Below are positions 45,073 through 55,112 of a stretch of 64,000 nt of DNA, in pieces; within the stretch, counting starts at the first letter, position 1, and each line of letters begins with the position of its first letter. The position numbers and the translations under genes are program-made. This stretch comes from Triticum aestivum. Lineage: Eukaryota; Streptophyta; Magnoliopsida; Poales; Poaceae. The stretch covers positions 234,729,035 to 234,793,034 of the forward strand of contig NC_057795.1 in assembly GCF_018294505.1 (NCBI RefSeq), written 5' to 3'. The notes under the pieces were generated by a model. That model ran no database searches, was not told the origin of the DNA, and saw nothing but the letters and a program-made list of their open reading frames with translations.

Positions 45073-46107
45073 TGATGTGGATCATCCCACGTTCATCCCC
45101 ATGTACACTCCGACTACTCTCCAAACCCCAAGAGGACATATGACGAGACCTCGTACATACGCCATTGGACACAAGGTGAACTTGCTCCTCTCCGAATCGT
45201 CGCTTTCCACATGTGAGACATGGCTACTACCTCAAACATATGTGCTATGCATGACCAGGAACCAAGAAGAAGGCCATGGAATAACTAGGATCATTGGACA
45301 AGATGGCGAGGACACCAAGCACGAGGAACAAGAGGAAGAGCTGCCAGGAAGCTACAGCTCTCGGACGTCCGATGACCTCCGGACGACCGACGATCTCTGG
45401 ACGTCCGGCACCTGGAGACTCTACCAGCCAGATCGACTCCAGCCGAGATAACCTACAGCGCCCGGACGACCGCCCGACACCATAGGTCTGACACCATCAG
45501 CGCCCGGACGACTGACGCTGACCGGACGTCCGACACTATCGGACCAGAGCCAAAACATCGGAACTCCGAAGACTTCCGGACGACCGGATGCCTGCGAGCG
45601 ACCGGACGACCGGCAACCGTCGGACGTCTGACGCCTATTTGCGCACAGAGTTCGGGCCCAAGGCCCATGTATCCCTCTCCCACTTACCCCTTCGTGGACC
45701 TAGACTATAAATACCCCCTACCTCCTCCTAGCTAGGGTTAGCAAAGGATTAGCTCATATTTGTGCGAGAGCTTTGCTCATCCACTTGGATACTTCTCCAT
45801 TGGAGTTCACGACCTCTTCGGAGAAGATCCCCCAAGCGGATTCAAGACCCATTTACGGGAAGACCCCCTCAAGACCTCCTCACGGAGAAGAACTATCGCC
45901 ACTTGTATCGTCCCTTGTTGGATTCGGATCGTGTATCTCTTTGTGTTTCGAGGATCTAGCATATGTGTGACCATATCTTGTTGGTTGAGTGATTTCTCTT
46001 GTGTTTCCCCTTGTGTTCCCCTCGTGTTCCCCTTGTGTTCTTCGTGTTCTTCGTAGGATCCCCTCCAATCATGAAATATCAGGCATCTAGGGTTCTACCC
46101 TACATCT
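45073..46107 (+). repeat. 3' LTR of element C (1035 bp)
   Basis: TGATGTGGATCATCCCACG start; the end reads ...CCCTACATCT, the final A mutated to T, then TSD CTTCT. Four GACGTC palindromes and a TATA box (45715-45723) are conserved. Confidence 0.95.
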
Positions 46108-47791
46108 CTTCTGATATGTGTCTATGCCTTTTGGGCTCAAGAGCGCCCAGGCGACTTACCAATGGTGTGTTCAGAATTGCCTCCATGGCTAGATTGGGCG
46201 CAATGTTCATGCTTATGTCGATGATATTGTTGTGAAATCCAGGAAGAAGGAGACATTGATTGAGGATCTGAAAGAGACCTTTGACAATCTCCAGGACTAC
46301 AAGATGATGCTTAACCCGACCAAGTGTGTTTTTGGCATGCCAACAGGCAAGCTATTGGGTTTCTTGGTGTCTGACAGAGGCAAAGCTAACCCGAAGAAGA
46401 TCAAGGCTAACACCTCTTTGTCTAAGTCAGCATGTATCAATGTCATCCAGCGTTTGGCGGGTCCTATCGCGGCTTTGAGCCGTTTTATAAGTCGCCTGGG
46501 AGAGAAGGTTATCCCTTTGTATCAGATGATGAAAAAGACAGATGACTTTGTCTGGAGCGATGCTGCTAATGAGGCGTTTGAGGCACTTAACAAGCAACTA
46601 GCTGAGCCGCCGGTTCTTGCAGCTCCTATTGAGAAGGAGCCCTTGCTGTTATATGTGGCTACAAACAACAGGGCTGTAAGTGTGGCAGTTGTGGTTGAAA
46701 GGAAGGAGTCAGGCAAGGAGTATCCGGTTCATAGGCCGTTTTATTATGCCAGTGAGGTGCTCATTGAGTCTAAGCAGAGATACCCACATTGGTAGAAGCT
46801 AGTTTATGGCATGTTCACGACTAGTCGCAAGTTGAAGCAATATTTCCTTGGTCATCCCATCACCGTGGTTAGCTCTGCTCCTTTGGGGGATATTATTCAA
46901 AATAGAGAAGCCACAGGTCGGGTAGCTAAGTGGGACATTGAGCTTGGACCCCATGGTTTGAAGTATGTGCCTTGGATGGCTATAAAATCTCAAGCACTTG
47001 TGGACTTTATCATTGATTGGACAGAGCTACAGATGCCTGAGGATAAGCCGAACAATACATATTGGACTGTTCACTTTGATGGATCCAGGCAGTTGGAAGG
47101 CTCGGGGGCTGGAGTTATATTGACTTCCCCACGAGGTGATAAATTTTGTTATGTTTTAAGGTTGATATTCCCTCGTACTAACAGTGCAGCTGAGTATGAA
47201 GCCTTACTCCATGTTCTTCAGATGGTTAAAGAGATGAATCTAAGCCGGGTAAGATGTTTTGGCGACTCAAGTTTGGTGGCCCGGCAAGTGTCAGGGACTT
47301 GGGATTCGAAGGATACACTCATTGCGGCTTATCTTCGAGAGGTTGATACTATTGCTGGTCACTTCAAGGGTTATCAAGTGGAGCATGTTGATCGCAAGAA
47401 AAATGAGGCTGCTGATGCATTAAGCCGGCTGGGGTCTCAGCGTAAGCCGGTCCCCCCTAATGTTTCCCTTGATGTTTTGCATAACCCATCAGTAAACTTG
47501 CCTACGGAGGAGGACATGGCAGTTCCTGACCCGGAGGCACAATTGGTGGCGGCTCTTCATGTTATCCCTGATTGGACTGTTCCATATTTGGCTTATATGA
47601 CCCGGGGCGAGTTACCTGAGGATGAAACTCTGGTTAGGCAAATAACCCAAAGGTCTAAGTCAATGACTATTGTCAATCGTGATCTTCACAGATGCAGTGT
47701 TACAGGGGTGTTTCAATGATGCGTTTCTCCTGAGGAGGGCCCTGAAATTTTAAAGGAAATCCATGAAGGAGATTGCGGTCATCATGCCGAC
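46108..47791 (+). mobile_element. Gypsy-B, right part (RT end, RNase H, start of integrase)
   Basis: It continues the RT gene interrupted at 22250, as shown by the shared TSD and by the reading sense. It is cut at 47791/47792 by element F within the HHCC region of integrase. Confidence 0.9.
46113..47790 (+). pseudogene. RT C-terminus, RNase H and integrase start of Gypsy-B
   Basis: It begins in the MPFGLKSAQATYQ block and keeps the catalytic YVDD at 46214-46225 (NVHAYVDDIVVKS), but an in-frame TAG lies at 46190. RT continues LNPTKCVFGMPTGKLLGFLV. The first RNase H block is KEPLLLYVATNNRAVSVAVV; the plant-type RNase H has VHFDGSRQLEG, NSAAEYEALLHVLQMVKEMN, CFGDSSLVARQVSGTWDSKD and NEAADALSRLGSQ with its acidic residues in place. 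The integrase zinc region starts EGDCGHHAD and is cut there. One stop at 46793 separates the two long frames. This is the best preserved RNase H in the window. Confidence 0.9.
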
Positions 47792-48535
47792 TGTCGTGGA
47801 AACGTCGCGATAGATGTCCTAGTGTGAGGACTTAGTCGTGAGGCCAACGCATCTATGTGGTAGCTTGAGAGGGGTTGATCGGGACGAGAGACGCAACACA
47901 CAAGACAAGGATTTAGACAGCTTCGAGGGCCCCGGGAAACATCATCCGGTAATAGCTCTACATGTTGTTTGTGGCTAGGTCTCATTATGCTCATGAGGGA
48001 GACGCCGTACATCCGGCTCTTCTCTAGTTGTGTCTAGCCTTAATGGTTATTTTCTTCCTCCCCCCTCTTGGGGTCCCCGCCCCTCCTTATATAAGTTGAA
48101 GGGGCGGTTTACATGTAGAGTCAAACTCGGATTAGGACATAACCTATTTTGACATCTTACCATGGGATTCTCACCATGGGCTTCTTAACGTCTTGGGCTT
48201 CCTAATGTCTTGGGCTTCTTAACGTAAGCTAGCTTACAATCCGGCTTACAATCTGGCTTACCATGTGGTTTAACTGTTTGCCGGCTTACAATGCTTAACT
48301 TTGTCTGCGGGCTTACAATGCTTAACTATGCCCGCCGGCTTACAATGCTTAACTGTGTCCGTCATCTTACAATGCTTAACTGTGTCCACAGGCTTACAAT
48401 GCTTAACTATGTCCGCCGGCTTACAATGCTTAACTGTGTCTGCCGACTTATAATCTGCCAGGTCACCAGTGAAACACCAAGTCCCAGTCGGATCATATCT
48501 CCGGCCGGGTCACACCGCGGGGTATATCCCCGACA
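47792..48535 (-). repeat. 3' LTR of element F (744 bp)
   Basis: Minus ends TGTCGGGG...TTTCCACGACA. TATA box CTTATATAAG near 48086-48095. It contains a 27-bp tandem repeat (48285-48455). Confidence 0.8.
48285..48455. repeat. 27-bp tandem repeat in the element F LTR
   Basis: CTTACAATGCTTAACT begins at 48285, 48312, 48339, 48366, 48393 and 48420, with a diverged seventh at 48447, an exact 27-bp period. It makes an open frame with a nine-residue period, which is not a gene. Confidence 0.95.
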
Positions 48536-49048
48536 TTAGCCCCCATTTTATTTGGATTCATCCATGTTAAGTTGATCCTATAAAACAAACACAAGAACAA
48601 TTTTGACAGATTATACTCCGGGTTAAGAACTCTTGTAAGCCGGCACCTGATCATCCTTAACTCCTTGGTATTTCCTTCTTAGAAAATCCGGGTCAATAGG
48701 CCAACTTCATAATCAAAAACATTGGTCATGAAATACTCATCTGATTTTCAGCCAGCTTGAAGATGTGGAACTTGCCGATTTATCATTGCCAAAATATCTG
48801 GTTTGTAAATATTGATAGCAACAGGTTATAATTGTCGCTAACATCAGACTTGAAAATGTACCTCCATTATATTCATATCACTTGTAGCCCCCAAGTGCCG
48901 GGTCATTATGAAATAATGAGCAGGGACTTTCTAAATATGATCATGTACAATTGAGCAGCAACGTGTGGCCCCCAAGGGCCGGCTCAGTAAGATAATGTTG
49001 AGCTTGGACTTTGTATATAATTCATTGATAGTAACATCATATGATGTA
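48536..49048 (-). other. Element F internal 3' region with repeated PPT-like motifs
   Basis: TTAGCCCCCATT at 48536 is the PPT complement. Further TAGCCCCCAAG-type copies occur near 48892 and, beyond this segment, near 49180, 49254 and 49331. No coding frame. Confidence 0.55.
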
Positions 49049-49121
49049 ATCTCCACCATGGGGCTTGAACCCACGTCCATAAGGCTAAGAGGTTTGTACT
49101 CTACCAACTGACTAGTGGATC
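49049..49121 (-). pseudogene. tRNA-Lys(CTT)-like fossil inside element F
   Basis: On minus: acceptor-like GATCCAC, then TAGTCAGTTGGTAGAG (A-box/D-arm, one base shorter than TAGCTCAGTTGGTAGAG), an anticodon loop CTCTTAG with CTT, and GTGGGTTCAAGCCCCAT (B-box/T-arm), then GGTGGAG for the 3' acceptor strand. The T-arm GTGGG/CCCCAT and the D-arm are close to plant tRNA-Lys. The anticodon stem and acceptor stem are partly lost, so it is unlikely to give a functional tRNA. Confidence 0.75.
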
Positions 49122-49821
49122 TTTCAATATAATAGACTGAGGCTTGTGTACCTTCAATTTTTGACAGGAGCAATTGGTAGCCCCCAAGGGTCGGCTCATT
49201 AGAATGCGATGAGTCGGATCTTCAATAAGTTGAGCCAAAAATGTCTTTGCATTAGCCCCCAAGTGCCATGGTGCATGCTGGCAGTGACATGGGACTTGCA
49301 TATTTGATGTAATCTCAATTTGAATAATGTAGCCCCCAAGTACCGGGTCGTAAGCCAGCAGCGACTCGAGACTATTCCCTCCATTGTAAAATAAATCATA
49401 CCAATTGATAAAATAATAGTCAATGAGCTGAAGCGACTTTGAAGACCTCCATCATAATATTGGTTATTGATAACCATAATAAAAATTCAGCCATGTTGGC
49501 TATTAAAGATATCAATAATATAATCCGGTTTTAAAAACCAGTTCCTGTGATATTGAATCGTACTGCCGGTTTACAATACCTGTGCAGTAAGGGTAAGCGC
49601 CCAAAGCTTTAGGATCCAAGACTTCCATGTGCTGGATATCATCATGTATGGGCGACTTGTCACCTCTCATTGAGCCGGGTAATAGAAACCACAGGTAAGC
49701 TTCAAATATGTGCTGTGAAAGTAAAGGATGCATGGCCAGAATTACTTAAACCAAAAAGGCAAGATAGTATCAAGAAGAACCGGAAAAAACGTCAAGAAAT
49801 CAAGCCAAATGTCAAAAGCGA

Positions 49822-50435
49822 GGCTATGGTTCAAATACGACCAAGAAGCCGGACCAAAAGGGTTAAGAGCTATAATTCGAATACGATAAGGAAGCCCCCT
49901 AATGGTTTTTGGCATTGCGCCGATCAAAGGGGTACCGACAGCTATGATTCGAATACGATCAGGAAGCCCCCAGTGACCTTGAAGTGTTGGCATTGTGTCG
50001 ATCAAGAGGGTACCGACAACTATGTTCTCTTTGGTGAATACACCTATGTTTGAACAGGAAGCCCCCAAATGACCTTGAAGTGTTTAACGACTATGATTCG
50101 AATACGATCATGAGCCAGACCACGAGGGGTTTAGCTGTGATTCGAATATGATCCATCCCCCACATGATCTAAGTGTTTACGGCTATAGTTCGAATACGAC
50201 CAGGAAGCCTGCCAAAAGGGGTTAATACCTAGGGTTCGAATATGACCAGCCCCTAGTTGGTATTTGTGTTTAATGGTGATGATTCGAATACGATCATGGC
50301 CGGACCAAGAGGGGTTAAAGCTGTGATTCAAATATGACCAAGCCCTCAAATGATCAAAATGTTTGCAGCTATGGTTCGAATACGACCAGGAAGCCGGCCA
50401 AAAGAGGTTAATAGCGATGGTTCAAATACGACCCG
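49822..50435. repeat. About 60-bp degenerate tandem array with TTCGAATACGA cores
   Basis: Around 11 copies of GGTTCGAATACGACC/GATTCGAATACGATCA occur at intervals of mostly 50-65 bases, many followed by AGGAAGCCCCC or AAGAGGGGTTAA. On minus this yields short repeated peptides (YSNHS, DRIRIIA), which I take as accidental. It lies in the 3' internal region of element F. Confidence 0.8.
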
Positions 50436-50969
50436 CCCCCATTTGGTCTTTGAAGCAGGGTACCTATGTTTGAGTCGTGCTTTGCAACAGACTCTCTTTG
50501 GTCCCTCTAATTTTTTCTGAGAACTCGAGCTTTGCGATATATAAATTCTTCTTGAGCCGGAATTTTTCCTCGCGTACTTTAAACTAGCAACATTTACTGA
50601 GCCATGTCCATGTAGCCCCCGAGTCTTTAAGATCACTCAATGAGTTGGCTTGAGATTCTCCATAGTTGACCATGATATAGACCGGTTTGAGTCTTACATG
50701 GGAGAACTTGCAAGCCAAAGTAATTGCTCTTTTAAAGAAAATAATATGTAATATAAAATATACTGGATGGATTTCACCTGATATGGCAGGCCAGCATTTA
50801 TCCACCACGGAGCTGATGATCCCGACGGTGAAGCTGAAATCACTCGTGGGCGGGTCAGCCGTGGGAGCACAGAGATGAGCCAGCCGTGACATTATAAGTC
50901 GGTGCAGACGGATGAATCAATCGTAGGTGCGGTCCCAGTTAGTTGATGTAGATCAAGCTGCACAGGCGG
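50436..50969. other. Element F internal remainder, no gene
   Basis: No coding frame or recognisable site. It ends ...GCTGCACAGGCGG where element G begins. Confidence 0.5.
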
Positions 50970-52626
50970 TGATACGTCTCCAACGTATCTATAATTTATG
51001 AAGCATTCATGCTATATTATTATCTGTTTTAAATGTTTCTAGGCTTGATTATACACTTTTATATTATTTTTGGGACTAACCTATTAACCGGAGGCCCATC
51101 CCATATTGTTGTTTTCTTGCCTATTTCAGTGTTTCGAAGAAAAGGTATATCAAATGGAGTCCAAACGGAATGAAACCTTCGGGGGCGTGATTTTTGGAAC
51201 AAACGTGATCCAGGAGACTTGGAGTTGAAGTAAAGGAAGCTTCGAGGTGGCAACGAGGGTGGGCCCCCCCTACTAGGCGTGCCCCCCTGTCTCGTGGGCC
51301 CCTCGAGGCTCCCCCGACTGACTTCTTTCACCTATATATATTCCCATATACCCTAAAAACATCGAGCGAACAATAGATCGGGAGTTCCATCGCCGCAAGC
51401 TTCTGTAGCCAACAAAAACCTCTCAGGAGCCCGTTCTGGCACCCTACGTGGAGGGATCCCTCACCGGTGGCCATCTTCATCATCCCGGCGCTCTCCATGA
51501 AGAGGAGGGAGTAGTTCACGCTCGGGGCTGAGGGTATGTACCAGTAGCTATGCGTTTGATCTCTCTCTCTCTCTCTCTCATGTTCTTGAAGTGATTCGAT
51601 CTTGATGTATCGCGAGCTTTGCTATTATAGTTGGATCTTATGATGTTTCTCCCCCTCTACTCTCTTGTGATGAATTGAGTTTTCCCTTTGAAGTTATCTT
51701 ATCGGATTGAGTCTTTAAGGATTTGAGAACACCTGATGTATGTATTGCCGTGCTTATCTGTGGTGACAATTGGATATTACGTGATCCACTTGATGTATGT
51801 TTTGGTGATCAACTTGCGGGTTCCGCCCATGAACCTATGCATAGGGGTTGGCACATGTTTTCGTCTTGACTCTCCGGTAGAAACTTTGGGGCACTCTTTG
51901 AAGTACTTTGTGTTGGTTGAATAGATGAATATGAGATTGTGTGATGCATATCGTATAATCATGCCCACGGATACTTGAGGTGACAATGGAGTATCTAGGT
52001 GACATTAGGGTTTTGGTTGATTTGTGTCTTAAGGTGGTATTCTAGTACAAACTCTATGATAGATCGAACGGAAAGGATAGCTTTGTGTTATTTTACTACG
52101 CTTGAATAGATCAATCAGAAAGGATAACTTTGAGGTGGTTTCGTACCCTACAATAATCTCTTCGTTTGTTCTCCACTATTAGTGAATTTTGAGTGACTCT
52201 TTGTTGCATGTTGAGGGATAGTTATATGATCCAGTTATGTTACTATTGTTGCGAGAACTTGCACTAGTGAAAGTATGAACCTCAGGCCTTGTTTCAATGC
52301 ATTGCAATACCATTTACTCTCACTTTTATCACTTGTTACCTTGCTGTTTTTATTACAAATAATCATATCTACCATCCATATTGCACTTGTATCACCATCT
52401 CTTCGCCGAACTAGTGCACCTATACAATTTACCATTGTATTGGGTGTGTTGGGGACACAAGAGACTCTTTGTTATTTGGTTGCAGGGTTGTATGAGAGAG
52501 ACCATCTTCATCCTACGCCTCCCACGGATTGATAAACCTTAGGTCATCCACTTGAGGGAAATTTGCTACTATCGTACAAACCTCTGCACTTGGAGGCCCA
52601 ACAACGTCTACAAGAAGAAGGTTGTG
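50970..52626 (+). repeat. Element G: single LTR, plus orientation, right end cut by H
   Basis: It starts TGATACGTCTCCAACGTATC, with the TATA box CCTATATATATTCC at 51331-51344, a CT microsatellite at 51561-51579 and a typical U5 ending CCCAACAACGTCTACAAGAA at about 52613. The last bases (expected ...GTAGTAGACATCA) are missing because element H starts at 52627. The first 270 bases match the U3 start of H. Solo LTR or truncated copy cannot be decided. Confidence 0.8.
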
Positions 52627-54157
52627 TGCTACGTCTTGAGCTTGCGTTGGTTTTCCTTGAAGATGAAAGGGTGATGCAGCAATAGTAGCGTAAGTAGTTC
52701 CCTCAGTTTTTGAGAACCAAGGTATCAATCCAGTAGGAGGCTCCTCAAAAGTCCCACGCACCTACACAAACAAACAAAGAACTCGCAACCAACGCAATAA
52801 AGGGGTTGTCAATCCCTTCATGGCCACTTGCGAAAGTGAGATCTGATAGAGATAGTATGATAAGATAAATATATTTTTGGTATTTTTTAATATAGATGCA
52901 AAAAGTAAAGATGCAAATAAAAGTAGATTGAAAGCTTATATGATAAAAGATAGACCCGGGGGCCATAGGTTTCACTAGTGGCTTCTCTCAAGATAGCATA
53001 AGTATTACAGTGGGTGAACAAATTACTGTCGAGCAATTAATAGAAAAGCGAATAATTATGAGATTATCTAGGCATGATCATGTATATAGGCATCACGTCC
53101 GTGACAACTAGATCGACTCCTGCCTGCATCTACTACTATTACTCCACACATCAACCGCTATCTAGTATGCATCTAGAGTATTAAGTTCATAAGGACAGAG
53201 TAACGCATTAAGAAAGATGACATGATGTAGAGGGATAAACTCAAGCAATATGATATGAACCCCTGCTGTCACTGGGTAAGGACACCGCAAGATTGAACCC
53301 AAAGCTAAGCACTTCTCCCATGGCAAGAAAGATCACTCTAGTAGGCCAAACCAAACTGATAATTCGAAGAGACTTGCAAAAATAACTCAATCATACATAA
53401 AAGAATTCAGAGGAGATTCAAATATTTCTCATAGATAAACTTGATCATAAACCCACAATTCATCGGATCTTGACAAACACACCGCAAAAAAAGAGTTACA
53501 TTGAATAGATCTCCACAAGAGAGGGGGAGAACATGGTATTGAGATCGAAAAAGAGAGAATAAGCCATCTAGCTAATAACTATGGACCCTAAGGTCTGTGG
53601 TAAACTACTCACAACTCATCAGAGGGGCTATGGTGTTGATGTAGAAGCCCTCCATGGTTGATTCCCCCTCCGGCGGAGCGTCGGTGAAGGCTCCAAGATG
53701 TGATCTCGCGAATACAGAAGGTTACGGTGGTGGAAATTGTTTTTCGTTGGCTCCCTGGATGTTTTCGGGATACGTGGGTATATATAGGAGGAAGAAGTAG
53801 GTCGGTGGCCTCCCGAGGGGCCCACGAGACAGGGGGCACGCCCAAAGGGGGTGGGCGCGCCCTCCTATCTCCTGGCCACCTCGATCGCTTCTTGACTTGT
53901 ACTACAAGTCCTCTGGATCACGTTCGTTCCAAAAATCACGCTCCCGAATGTTTCATTCCGTTTGGACTCCGTTTGATATTCCTTTTCTTCGAAGTACTGA
54001 AATAGGCAAAAAAAACAACAATACGGGCTGGGCCTCCGGTTAGTAGGTTAGTCCTAAAAATGATATAAATCTTTAAAATAAAGCCCATAAACATCCAAAA
54101 GGGGTAATATAATAGCATGGAACTATCAAAAATTATAGATACGTTGGAGACGTATCA
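52627..54157 (-). repeat. 3' LTR of element H (1531 bp)
   Basis: On minus it begins TGATACGTCTCCAACGTATC at 54157 and ends ...CAAGACGTAGCA at 52627. TATA box CCTATATATACCC on minus at 53779-53787. It lacks about 55 bases present in the other LTR near 58757-58806. Confidence 0.9.
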
Positions 54158-54172
54158 AGCATCCCCAAGCTT
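54158..54172 (-). promoter_or_regulatory. Polypurine tract of element H
   Basis: The minus strand reads AAGCTTGGGGATGC directly before the LTR start. Near-copies lie at about 56355 and 56406. Confidence 0.75.
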
Positions 54173-54865
54173 AATTCCTGCTCGTCCTCGAGTAGGTAAA
54201 TGATAAAAACAGAATTTTTGATATGGAATGCTACCTAGCGTAATTCTCAATGTAATTTTCTTTATTGTGGCATGAATGTTCAGATCCAAATGATTCAAAA
54301 TAAAAGTTCATATTGACACAAGAAATAGTAATACTTCAAGCATACTAATCAAAGCAATCATGTCTTCTCAAAATAACATGGCTAAAGAAGGTTCTTCCCT
54401 ACAAAATCATATAGTTAGGCTATGCTTCATTTTCGTCACACAAAGATGTTCCCAAATTCTACACCCTTGATGACAAGCCAAGCAATTGTTTCGTACTTAA
54501 CTAATCTCAAACTTTTTCAAGTTTCACACAGTACATGAGCATGAGCCATGGATATAGCACTATGGGTGGAATAGAATATGATGGGGATTGTGTGGAAAAG
54601 ACAAAAAAGGAGAAAGTCTCACATTGATGAGGATAATCAATGGGCTATGGAGATGACCATCAATTGATGTCAACATGAGGAGTAGGGATTGCCATGCAAC
54701 GGATGCACTAGAGCTATAAATGAATGAAAGCTCGAAAAGAAAATAGTGGGTGTGCATCCAACTTGCTTGCTCACGAAGACCTAGGGCATTTGAGGAAGCC
54801 CATCGTAGGAATATACAAGCCAAGTTCTATAATGAAAAATTCCCACTAGTATATGAAAGTGACAA

Positions 54866-54972
54866 CATATGAGACTCTCTACATGAAGAACATGGTGCTA
54901 CTTTGAAGCACAATATATGAGACTCACTATATGAAGAACTATATGAAGGACATGGTGCTACTTTGAAGCACA
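54866..54972. repeat. About 60-bp imperfect tandem duplication
   Basis: CATGGTGCTACTTTGAAGCA occurs at 54891 and again at 54951; the preceding ATATGAGACTC(T/A)CTA also repeats. Confidence 0.85.
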
Positions 54973-54994
54973 AGTGTGGAAAAAGAGATAGTAA

Positions 54995-55112
54995 CATTGC
55001 CCCTTTTTATTTTCTTTTTTTTCTTCTTTTTTTCTTTTTTCTTTTTTCTCTTTTTTTTTCTTTGGCCTTTTTGTTTCTTCTTTTGGCCTTTATTTTTTTC
55101 TTTTTCGGGACA
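54995..55112 (+). repeat. Poly-pyrimidine (T/C) tract
   Basis: More than 100 bases almost only of T and C (T-runs split by CTT), purine-rich on the element's sense strand. It makes a Phe-rich open frame that is not a gene. Confidence 0.9.

Larger units (their letters stand above)
22251..46107 (+). mobile_element. Element C: non-autonomous LTR retrotransposon (8.2 kb without its own insertions)
   Basis: LTRs at 22251-23270 and 45073-46107 are flanked by CTTCT on both sides (22246-22250 and 46108-46112), and they split the Gypsy-B RT gene. A degenerate PBS follows LTR1 and a strong PPT precedes LTR2. Between them are a long leader, a short gag-like ORF and about 2.8 kb of orphan reading frame, with no RT, RNase H or integrase. 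Elements D (25079-33645) and E (34096-41134) are inserted inside. LTRs differ at roughly 26 of the first 350 aligned bases by eye. Confidence 0.95.
47792..50969 (-). mobile_element. Element F: 3' part of a minus-oriented LTR retrotransposon
   Basis: The LTR is 47792-48535 and on minus it starts TGTCGGGGATATACCCCGCG. A PPT-like AAATGGGGGCTAA lies just inside it, so this is the 3' LTR. Internal DNA to 50969 is non-coding and repetitive, with a tRNA-Lys-like fossil and a roughly 60-bp repeat array. It is cut at 50970 by element G. No pol or gag is seen; the family is unassigned. Confidence 0.8.

Noticed and set aside
48291..48539. Open frame with a nine-residue repeat (LTMLNCVRR-like)
   Set aside because: It is the translation of the 27-bp DNA repeat in the element F LTR; the period is a multiple of three, so openness is automatic.
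49822..50435. CRISPR-like array
   Set aside because: Repeats are degenerate, spacers are not unique, and the context is a plant retrotransposon.
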